Positions 13,949-19,516 of a DNA stretch of 19,516 bases are shown piece by piece; position 1 is the first letter of the stretch, and every line of letters starts with the position of its first letter. This stretch comes from an uncultured Oscillospiraceae bacterium (lineage in GTDB: Bacteria; Bacillota; Clostridia; Oscillospirales; Ruminococcaceae). The DNA is taken from contig CANNTZ010000046.1 of the NCBI GenBank assembly GCA_947522735.1, positions 1 to 19,516 of the forward strand, written 5' to 3'. The position numbers and the translations under genes were made by a program. Below the pieces are notes generated by a model. That model ran no database searches, was not told the DNA's origin, and worked only from the letters and a program-made list of their open reading frames with translations.

Positions 13949-15226
13949 GTGAAAGCGGAAATATTGTGCGTGGGGACGGAGATACTGCTCGGAGATATCG
14001 TCAACACCAACGCGCAGTTCATAGCGCGTCAGATAGCGGCGATGGGCATAGAAAACTATAACCAGTCGGTGGTGGGCGACAACCCGCAGCGGCTGCGCGA
14101 CAGCCTGCGCGTCGCATTCTCGCGCGCGGATATAGTGATAATGACCGGCGGGCTGGGGCCTACCTACGACGACCTGACGAAGGAGACGACGGCGGAGCTG
14201 TTTGGACGCGGGATGGTCATGCACGAGCCGTCGCTCAGGCGCATAGAGGCGTTTTTCGGGAGAGTCGGCCGCGTCATGACCGAGAACAACAAAAAGCAGG
14301 CTCTGATGCCGGACGGCGATGGCGTCGAGATATTTGAAAACCATAACGGCACTGCTCCCGGGCTTGCGGTGCGCGGACTGCTGCGCAGCGAGCCGGAGCT
14401 TGGCGTCAAAACAGCCATACTGCTACCGGGGCCTCCGAAGGAGATGGCGCCGATGTTTGTCGAAAGCGTCGTGCCGTATCTCTCAAAATTTTCGGACAGA
14501 ACCTTCGTCTCGCACGAGCTGGAGCTGTTCGGAATCGGCGAATCGGCGGCGGAGGCCGCGCTTGCAGACGTCATGCGCGGCATGACAAACCCAACGGTCG
14601 CACCCTACGCAAAGGACGGCGAGGTGGTGCTGCGCGTGACGGCGGCAGCGGATACATACGAGCACGCGGATGCGATGACGGAGCCTGCGATGGAGCTTGT
14701 CCGCGAGCGCCTTGGTGAATACGTCTACGGCGTGGACGTGGGAAGCCTGCAAAACGCGCTCGTCAAGCTGCTGCGCGAGCGCGGGCTCACCGTCGCGACC
14801 GCCGAGAGCTGTACCGGAGGACTGATAGCGAAGCGCATAACCGAGATCCCCGGCGCGTCGGAGGTTTTTGGGCTGGGCGCAGTCTGCTATATGAACGACA
14901 TAAAGACACGGGTGCTCGGCGTTTCGAGCGAGACGCTCGAAAAATGCGGCGCGGTCTCGCCGGAGACGGCGCGCGAGATGGCGGAGGGCGCGCGGCGCGT
15001 CTCTGGCGCTGATATTGCGGTTTCGACGACGGGGCTTGCGGGTCCGGGCGGAGGAACGCCGGAAAAGCCGGTCGGGCTCGTCTATATCGGCGTCAGCACC
15101 AAAAACGGCTGCGAGAGCCACGAGCTGCACCTCGCGCGCGGTTATTCCTCAGACCGGGAGATGATTCGCTGGCTCGCGGCGTCAAACGCAATATACAAGG
15201 CGATAAAGGCGGCGGAAAAGCTGTAA
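13949..15226 (+). CDS. cinA: CinA: molybdopterin-binding-like domain plus nicotinamide-nucleotide amidase
   Basis: Two-domain protein of 425 residues, the usual full length. The N-terminal MoaB/MogA-like domain begins MKAEILCVGTEILLGDIVNTNAQ and contains TGGLGPTYDD (66-75). The C-terminal PncC domain has AESCTGG (285-291, nucleophile serine at 287) and TGLAGPGGGTPEKPVG (361-376); this domain deamidates nicotinamide mononucleotide in pyridine-nucleotide salvage. The N-terminal domain in relatives is linked to ADP-ribose pyrophosphatase activity. The start is GTG at 13949, fixed by the conserved N-terminus, with GAGAGTGA upstream. In many Firmicutes cinA is followed by recA; here it is alone, ending before a tRNA operon. 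The historic competence label says little about function here. Confidence 0.95.
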   Translation: MKAEILCVGTEILLGDIVNTNAQFIARQIAAMGIENYNQSVVGDNPQRLRDSLRVAFSRADIVIMTGGLGPTYDDLTKETTAELFGRGMVMHEPSLRRIEAFFGRVGRVMTENNKKQALMPDGDGVEIFENHNGTAPGLAVRGLLRSEPELGVKTAILLPGPPKEMAPMFVESVVPYLSKFSDRTFVSHELELFGIGESAAEAALADVMRGMTNPTVAPYAKDGEVVLRVTAAADTYEHADAMTEPAMELVRERLGEYVYGVDVGSLQNALVKLLRERGLTVATAESCTGGLIAKRITEIPGASEVFGLGAVCYMNDIKTRVLGVSSETLEKCGAVSPETAREMAEGARRVSGADIAVSTTGLAGPGGGTPEKPVGLVYIGVSTKNGCESHELHLARGYSSDREMIRWLAASNAIYKAIKAAEKL

Positions 15227-15236
15227 ACGCCAAAGC

Positions 15237-15290
15237 TTTTTGAGCCGCAGAGCAGAGAGGCCGGCTTGCGACGCTCTTGCGGCTCAAAAA
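15237..15290. repeat. 13-bp inverted repeat after cinA
   Basis: TTTTTGAGCCGCA (15237-15249) pairs perfectly with TGCGGCTCAAAAA (15278-15290), and GAGC/GCTC (15250-15253 with 15273-15276) extends the stem inside. It starts 10 bp after the cinA stop. It is not a standard Rho-independent terminator because A's, not T's, follow the stem on the + strand, and the minus strand also lacks a free T-run. It probably forms a stable 3' end in the cinA message. Confidence 0.5.
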
Positions 15291-15315
15291 AATTTGGGGA
15301 CTTTAGAAAAAAGGG

Positions 15316-15344
15316 TTGACTTTTTAGAAAATGCGTTATATAAT
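15316..15344 (+). promoter_or_regulatory. Sigma-A promoter of the tRNA operon
   Basis: TTGACT (15316-15321), a 17-bp spacer and a perfect TATAAT (15339-15344), close to consensus as expected for a stable-RNA operon. Transcription would start near 15351, about 35 nt before the first tRNA. Confidence 0.85.
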
Positions 15345-15385
15345 ATATAAGCGTTGTGATAAAAAAACAAATCGCAGCGGTATAT

Positions 15386-15461
15386 GGGCCTGTAGCTCAG
15401 TTGGGAGAGCGTTCGGTTCGCATCCGAGAGGTCGTGGGTTCGAATCCCTTCAGGTCCACCA
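15386..15461 (+). tRNA. tRNA-Ala(CGC)
   Basis: A 76-nt cloverleaf with encoded CCA. Acceptor GGGCCTG pairs with CAGGTCC and contains the G3-U70 pair that marks alanine tRNAs. The D arm is GCTC/GAGC, and the anticodon loop TTCGCAT gives anticodon CGC (15419-15421), reading GCG. The T loop is TTCGAAT. The T stem is weak: its outer two pairs are G-U and a U-U mismatch. Discriminator A. It is first in a two-tRNA operon, 3 nt before tRNA-Trp. Confidence 0.96.
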
Positions 15462-15464
15462 AAT

Positions 15465-15540
15465 AGGGGCATAGCTCAGTTGGCAGAGCAGCGGTCTCCA
15501 AAACCGCGTGCCGAGGGTTCGAATCCTTCTGCCCCTGCCA
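15465..15540 (+). tRNA. tRNA-Trp(CCA)
   Basis: A 76-nt cloverleaf with encoded CCA. Acceptor AGGGGCA pairs with TGCCCCT, the D arm is GCTC/GAGC, and the anticodon stem GCGGT/ACCGC holds loop CTCCAAA with anticodon CCA (15498-15500). The T arm is GAGGG-TTCGAAT-CCTTC. Discriminator G, as usual for bacterial tRNA-Trp. Second and last gene of the operon. Confidence 0.97.
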
Positions 15541-15544
15541 TCAT

Positions 15545-15593
15545 AACGAGTGTTCATACAGCATCTGAACAGCTGTAAGGACGCTCGTTTTTT
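15545..15593 (+). terminator. Terminator of the tRNA operon
   Basis: AACGAGTGTTC (15545-15555) pairs with GGACGCTCGTT (15579-15589), with two G-U wobbles. An inner helix TACAGC/GCTGTA (15557-15562 with 15572-15577) caps it, and TTTTTT ends at 15593. It lies 4 bp after tRNA-Trp. Confidence 0.88.
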
Positions 15594-15789
15594 GTTTTAA
15601 AAAGCGCACCTTGTCGCTGTCATGGCAAAGGAACCGCAGGCCCGCCAAAGACGAGCCGGAGGAGGTGGAGCGTATCTCCGGTTGAAGCGTCATGGCAACC
15701 GCTTTACAGATGGTTGGGTCATTGTCGGGACTGTGGAGGAGCGCTTCATACGGGTGGAAGCATCGAAGCGCGTATCGACAATTCAACAA

Positions 15790-15838
15790 AAAAGCGCTTT
15801 CGCCGTGAGAGGTCTGCATTTCCGGTGAAAGCGCTTTT
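15790..15838 (-). terminator. Terminator of the leftward TIM-barrel gene
   Basis: AAAAGCGCTTTC (15790-15801) pairs with GAAAGCGCTTTT (15827-15838), extended inside by GCCG/CGGT. On the minus strand TTTTTTGTTGAATTG follows. It lies about 30 bp after the stop codon. Between this and the tRNA terminator (15594-15789) I see no gene or clear signal. Confidence 0.85.
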
Positions 15839-15869
15839 ACGTTCAAAGCGCAGGTCGTTGGTGCTGCGC

Positions 15870-16712
15870 TCACTCCCAAAAGCCCAGATTAGGCTTGGGG
15901 CGGGAGAATACCGTCGGACGGACGCCCGCGAACAGCTCTGACGCGTTGCGGCGAAAGTCCGCGCAGGTTAGACGGCGGTCGCGCAAAATCGTTTTTGGAC
16001 AGGCGAAAGAAACCTCGTACATCCAGACGCCGCTGTAGCCCGCATCCTTCAGCGCAGCCAGAACGCCGTTCCAGTCGATATCGCCCTCGCCGGGGAGCCA
16101 GTGCCGCTCGTTGACAAAATCGAAATCGGAGACGTGCAGCGTGACAAGCCTTGCACCCAGCCTACGGATAAGCCCGTCAGGCTTTTCGTGAACGATGTGG
16201 TTGGTGTCAAGGCATGCGCGCAGCCGCCCGTCCGCGCCGAGCAGTCGCTCCATATCCGACGCCGAATTGCCAAGACAGGAGCGCGGCAGATCCTCTACGC
16301 AGAGCGTAGCGCCGTGTTTCGCACCGGCCTCGGCAAGTTGTGAAAGCGAGCCGCAGGCGATATCCAGCCGCTGTGGGCGCTCACCGTCGCCTATGGGCTC
16401 GTAGCTTGGGTGTATGATGAATTTATCTATTCCGATATCCGCTCCCCGCGCGATGATATCCGCAAGGGCATCGAGCGCCCGCCCGCGCGCCATGCCGTCC
16501 GTGGAGGACAGATCAAGCTCGCCTCCAAAGGGCAGATGCAGTGACCAGAGCTTCACGCCGAAGCGTGCGGCAAGCGCCTTGACTGCCCCGTAGTCAAAGC
16601 CCTCGTAGCTCCTTTCGGATATCTCCATAAATTCGACGCCGTTGCCAGCGTAAGCTCTCATAAGCTCCGCATCGATCCGCTCTCCGATGCTCGATACGCC
16701 GATACTGTACAT
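15870..16712 (-). CDS. Sugar phosphate isomerase/epimerase-like TIM barrel (AP-endonuclease-2 superfamily)
   Basis: A 280-residue TIM barrel of the xylose isomerase/endonuclease IV superfamily. Strand-end residues that could bind metal are H59 (SLHLPF), H101 (IIHPSYEP), E140 (CVEDLP), D169 (CLDTNH), H193 (LHVSD) and E233 (MYEVS). This is the pattern of sugar isomerases and epimerases; the extra DNA-repair features of true endonuclease IV are not evident. The substrate is unknown. The frame is open 51 codons further upstream, but ATG at 16712 has AAGGAG at 8-nt spacing and the extra segment does not look like protein of this family. It is a single-gene unit with its own promoter (leader about 69 nt) and terminator. 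The palindrome AAAAGCTTTT lies just before the Shine-Dalgarno. Confidence 0.85.
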   Translation of the reverse strand: MYSIGVSSIGERIDAELMRAYAGNGVEFMEISERSYEGFDYGAVKALAARFGVKLWSLHLPFGGELDLSSTDGMARGRALDALADIIARGADIGIDKFIIHPSYEPIGDGERPQRLDIACGSLSQLAEAGAKHGATLCVEDLPRSCLGNSASDMERLLGADGRLRACLDTNHIVHEKPDGLIRRLGARLVTLHVSDFDFVNERHWLPGEGDIDWNGVLAALKDAGYSGVWMYEVSFACPKTILRDRRLTCADFRRNASELFAGVRPTVFSRPKPNLGFWE

Positions 16713-16787
16713 ATTCAAGGCTCCTTTTAAAAGCTTTTGTCGTGGCGCGCGATAATGCGTGCATGAAAGGATTGTTTGCCGCCTTTT

Positions 16788-16816
16788 ATTATAACACGCG
16801 TCCGCAGGGATGTCCA
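16788..16816 (-). promoter_or_regulatory. Sigma-A promoter of the leftward TIM-barrel gene
   Basis: On the minus strand TGGACA (16811-16816), a 17-bp spacer and a perfect TATAAT (16788-16793). The start would be near 16781. Confidence 0.65.
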
Positions 16817-16893
16817 ATACCGCCGATAAAAACCACGCGTAGGGACTTTTTCGGCAAAAAACCACCCGGATTACAATATTTCTGCGTTAACTA

Positions 16894-16922
16894 TTGCGAA
16901 AAGCGCAAAAAAATGATAAAAT
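16894..16922 (+). promoter_or_regulatory. Sigma-A promoter of recJ-relA
   Basis: TTGCGA (16894-16899), a 17-bp spacer and TAAAAT (16917-16922), with TGA before the -10 (extended -10), in an AT-rich island. The leader before recJ would be about 75 nt. Confidence 0.6.
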
Positions 16923-17005
16923 AATATATTATATAAATTTCGATGGCGCGCAGGACGTGAAATGAACGCCGCTGCGGGCAAATTCGGCTTCGGAGGTGTG
17001 ACGGC

Positions 17006-19072
17006 TTGCCGGTGAAAAGATGGAGCCTTGTGCGGTTTGACAAAGCGGCGGCGGCGCGTCTTGCTGCGGAGCTGAGCTTTCCGCGGCTCACGGCGGATCT
17101 GCTTGTCTCGCGCGGCATAGACAGCGCGGAAAAGGCGCGGGAGTTTCTTGGCGGCGAGGATAATTTTTCCGACCCACTGGAGTATGCGGATATGGCGGAG
17201 GCGGCGGAGCGTATCGGACGCGCAATAAACGAGGGCGAGCGCATATGCGTCTATGGCGACTACGATTGCGACGGCGTCACCGCGACGGTGCTGCTCTACT
17301 CCTATTTCGAGGACTGCGGCGCGGATGTGCTATATTATATTCCCGACCGCTATAGCGAGGGCTACGGACTGAACAAAAAGGCGATTGACCGGCTGAAAAA
17401 GGCGGGAGTCAGGCTGATAGTGACCGTGGATAACGGCATATCGGCGATAGAGGAGATAGCTTATGCGATGAAAAAGGGCGTGGACGTCGTTGTGACCGAC
17501 CATCACAAGCCGCGCCCGGAGCTGCCGATGGCTGCGGCGGTGGTGGATCCGCACCGCGAGGACTGCAACGGCGCCGAAAAGGAGCTGGCAGGCGTCGGCG
17601 TTGCGTTTAAGCTGGTGTGCGCGCTCGAGGGCGAACGCGGCGAGACGCTGATTGACCAGTACGGAGACATAGTGGCTCTCGGCACTATCGCCGACGTGGT
17701 GCCGTTGCTCGGCGAAAACCGCCTGATAGCCCGAAAGGGCGTAGAGCTGATGCAGTATACCGACCGCCGCGGTATGGCGGCGCTGATACAGGCGAGCGGA
17801 CTGGATGAGAAGGAGCTAACTGCCGAGAGCGTCAGCTTTGGCCTGGCGCCAAGGATAAACTCTTCCGCGCGCATCGGAAGCGCTGCGGAGGCCGTGAACC
17901 TGCTGCTGACCGATGACGGCGAATATGCCGAGGAGCTGACGCAGGAGCTGATAAAGCGCAACCGTGTCCGGCAGGAGCTGGAGCACGGGATAATGTCGCA
18001 GATAAACGAATATATCGCGGCGCACCCGGAAACGCTTTTGGACCGTGTGCTGGTGCTCAGCGGAGCCGGCTGGCACCACGGCGTGATAGGCATAGTCTGC
18101 GCGCGGCTGGTGGAGCGCTACGGTAAGCCGTGCGTGCTGATATCGGTCGAGGGGAGCGAGGCGAGAGGCTCGGCGCGCAGCGTCGAGGGCTTCTCGATGG
18201 TGGATGCGGTCGCATCCTGCCAGGAATACCTGACGCGCTACGGCGGACACGCGCTTGCGGCGGGGCTTTCGCTGAACGCCGCAGATATCCCGTTTTTCCG
18301 AGAGGGGATGCAGGAATACGCGCGCAAAAATCATCCGATTATGCCGGTGTACACAATAAAGATAGACAGAATGCTCGAGCCGGCGGAGCTGTCCGTCGAA
18401 AATATCGCGGGTCTGAGCGTGCTGGAGCCGTTCGGCTGCAAAAACGAGCCGCCGGTGTTCGCGTTCCGCAAGCTGCGGGTGGACGGGGTATATCCCATCG
18501 GTGAGAACCGCCACATCCGCATCAAATTTTCCAAGGGGAAAAGCTCCTTCTACGCCGTATGGTTCGGCATGACCGCCGAGCGCTTCCCGTATAAGCGCGG
18601 CGATATTGTGGACGCGGTCGCCACCTGTGACGTCAACGCCTACAACGGCGAGGAGCGCGTCAGCGTCAAGCTGCGCGACGTGCGTCTTTCGAGCGTGCTT
18701 CAGGATGAGGTGATAGAGGGGCGGCAGCGCTACGAGAGCTTCCGCCGCGGAGAAAGCGGCGCCGTAAGCGCATCGGATGTGCCGGACAGAGCGGCGCTCG
18801 CGGCGGTCTACCGTTATCTGAGGAGCGCCGGCGGAGCCGCGTCCGACCCGGACGAGCTTTACTGCCGAATGAAGGAACAGCTTCCGGCGGCGGGCTACTG
18901 CGCGCTGCGCGTCGCGTTGGACGCGTTCAGGGAGCTGGGGCTGATAGAATACGGTACGAACGGCCAGCCGGAGGGCGGCGAGAGGATAATAATGAAAACT
19001 GTTGAGGGAAAGGTAGATATAGAGAGCTCGTCGGCAATATCCCTGATAAAGCTGCGAGCCGGAGTAATGTGA
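17006..19072 (+). CDS. recJ: Single-stranded-DNA-specific exonuclease RecJ
   Basis: 5'-to-3' exonuclease on single-stranded DNA, acting in recombination and repair. The DHH-family metal motifs are DYDCDG (85-90), VDNG (141-144), DHH (165-167) and DPH (181-183). The DHHA1 domain has GWHHGVIG (355-362), GSARS (388-392) and GGHALAAG (413-420). An OB-type segment and a C-terminal extension follow. The 688 residues fall within the range seen in Clostridia. The start is TTG at 17006, supported by GGAGG at 16992-16996, 9 nt upstream; a GTG two codons later is the only near alternative. relA starts 23 bp after the stop, so the two are probably one operon. In Bacillus apt lies between recJ and relA; here it does not. 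Confidence 0.96.
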   Translation: MPVKRWSLVRFDKAAAARLAAELSFPRLTADLLVSRGIDSAEKAREFLGGEDNFSDPLEYADMAEAAERIGRAINEGERICVYGDYDCDGVTATVLLYSYFEDCGADVLYYIPDRYSEGYGLNKKAIDRLKKAGVRLIVTVDNGISAIEEIAYAMKKGVDVVVTDHHKPRPELPMAAAVVDPHREDCNGAEKELAGVGVAFKLVCALEGERGETLIDQYGDIVALGTIADVVPLLGENRLIARKGVELMQYTDRRGMAALIQASGLDEKELTAESVSFGLAPRINSSARIGSAAEAVNLLLTDDGEYAEELTQELIKRNRVRQELEHGIMSQINEYIAAHPETLLDRVLVLSGAGWHHGVIGIVCARLVERYGKPCVLISVEGSEARGSARSVEGFSMVDAVASCQEYLTRYGGHALAAGLSLNAADIPFFREGMQEYARKNHPIMPVYTIKIDRMLEPAELSVENIAGLSVLEPFGCKNEPPVFAFRKLRVDGVYPIGENRHIRIKFSKGKSSFYAVWFGMTAERFPYKRGDIVDAVATCDVNAYNGEERVSVKLRDVRLSSVLQDEVIEGRQRYESFRRGESGAVSASDVPDRAALAAVYRYLRSAGGAASDPDELYCRMKEQLPAAGYCALRVALDAFRELGLIEYGTNGQPEGGERIIMKTVEGKVDIESSSAISLIKLRAGVM

Positions 19073-19095
19073 CGGCGGATCGGAACGGAGATACT

Positions 19096-19516
19096 ATGGA
19101 AGAGCTTTACGGCAAGATCGAGGCCGCGATGGACAGGAGCGGCAAACAGTATGATAAAGAGCTGATAAAACGGGCGTTTGATCTCGCGGAGAGGGCGCAC
19201 GCAGGACAACTGCGCGAATCCGGCGACCCGTATATCGCACACCCGACAGCCGTCGCGCTGATTCTCATCGAATACGGCATGGATTCCGAGACGATAGCGG
19301 CGGCGCTGCTTCACGACGTCGTGGAGGACACGCCGGTAACGCTCGACGATATCAAAAAGCAGTTCGGCGAATCGGTATCGACGCTTGTGGACGGCGTGAC
19401 GAAGCTGACCAAGATGTCCTTCTCGACCAAGGAGGAGCAGCAGGCGGAGAATGTGCGCAAAATGCTGCTTGCAATGGCGCAGGATGTGCGTGTTATCATA
19501 ATCAAGCTCGCCGACC
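19096..19516 (+). CDS. relA: RelA/SpoT-family (p)ppGpp synthetase/hydrolase, 3'-truncated by window edge
   Basis: Stringent-response enzyme that makes and breaks (p)ppGpp. Only the first 140 codons are in the window; the frame is open to the right edge. ATG at 19096 has CGGAG 5 nt upstream. The visible part is the N-terminal HD hydrolase domain: AERAHAGQLRESGDPYIAHP (31-50, with H35), LLHDVVEDT (71-79, with the HD pair at 73-74 and ED at 77-78), and the GVTKLTKM helix. These are intact, so hydrolase activity is likely. The synthetase, TGS and ACT domains would lie beyond the edge, so a long bifunctional Rel is presumed rather than seen. It follows recJ by 23 bp and is likely co-transcribed. 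Confidence 0.95.
   Translation, partial: MEELYGKIEAAMDRSGKQYDKELIKRAFDLAERAHAGQLRESGDPYIAHPTAVALILIEYGMDSETIAAALLHDVVEDTPVTLDDIKKQFGESVSTLVDGVTKLTKMSFSTKEEQQAENVRKMLLAMAQDVRVIIIKLAD

Noticed and set aside
15541..15879. 112-codon leftward frame and an overlapping 68-codon rightward frame between the tRNAs and the TIM-barrel gene
   Set aside because: They cover the tRNA terminator or the TIM-barrel terminator hairpin; neither has a credible ribosome binding site or motif.
15870..16712. Reading the second TIM-barrel protein as endonuclease IV
   Set aside because: It shares the superfamily metal-site pattern, but the zinc-ligand-rich endonuclease IV signatures are not evident; a sugar isomerase/epimerase-like assignment fits better.
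16713..16865. 51-residue N-terminal extension of the second TIM-barrel protein
   Set aside because: It overlaps that gene's promoter; ATG at 16712 has a strong Shine-Dalgarno and matches the family start.

Overview
The window is an ordinary-looking chromosomal segment of a moderately GC-rich member of the Clostridia (Oscillospirales-like is my guess). The evidence is a fusA-tuf pair, Firmicutes-type ribosome binding sites, sigma-A promoters, many Rho-independent terminators, a BofC-like small protein behind a forespore-type promoter (an endospore-forming lineage) and recJ next to relA. I see no phage genes, insertion sequences or CRISPR arrays.

Layout. 1-3335: the 3' part of fusA and complete tuf (rightward), with a tuf promoter between them and a strong terminator after tuf. 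3395-7433: leftward genes for a UlaG-like metallo-beta-lactamase-fold hydrolase, an Sfp-type phosphopantetheinyl transferase and a class A penicillin-binding protein. The last two form a tight operon (PBP first). 7539-7940: a small exported or anchored BofC C-terminal-domain protein with a sigma-G/F-type promoter. 8042-12461: a sugar locus with galK-galT leftward, and a divergent AraC-family regulator and a TIM-barrel sugar isomerase/epimerase rightward. 12462-12847: a gene-free, highly structured island. 12848-15226: a leftward AEC-family transporter and rightward cinA. 15316-15593: a small tRNA operon, Ala(CGC)-Trp(CCA), with its own promoter and terminator. 15790-16712: a second, unrelated leftward TIM-barrel protein. 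16894-19516: recJ followed closely by relA/spoT, which runs off the right edge.

How the genes connect. fusA/tuf serve translation elongation. galK and galT carry out two Leloir-pathway steps; galE is not in the window. The promoters of galK and of the TIM-barrel gene beyond the AraC regulator carry palindromes with the same 10-bp core (GCCGGACGGC) in or overlapping the -35/-10 spacer, which suggests one repressor controls both. RecJ (DNA repair) and Rel ((p)ppGpp metabolism) look co-transcribed.

Most unusual features. (1) At 12514-12604 there is an element in which an outer 8-bp helix encloses three perfect hairpins with no unpaired base at the junction, followed by T7: a perfect four-way-junction RNA or DNA structure of no family I recognise. 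(2) The shared palindromic operator. (3) The forespore-type promoter in front of the BofC-like gene. Gene assignments rest on reading the translated proteins by eye; no database search was possible.
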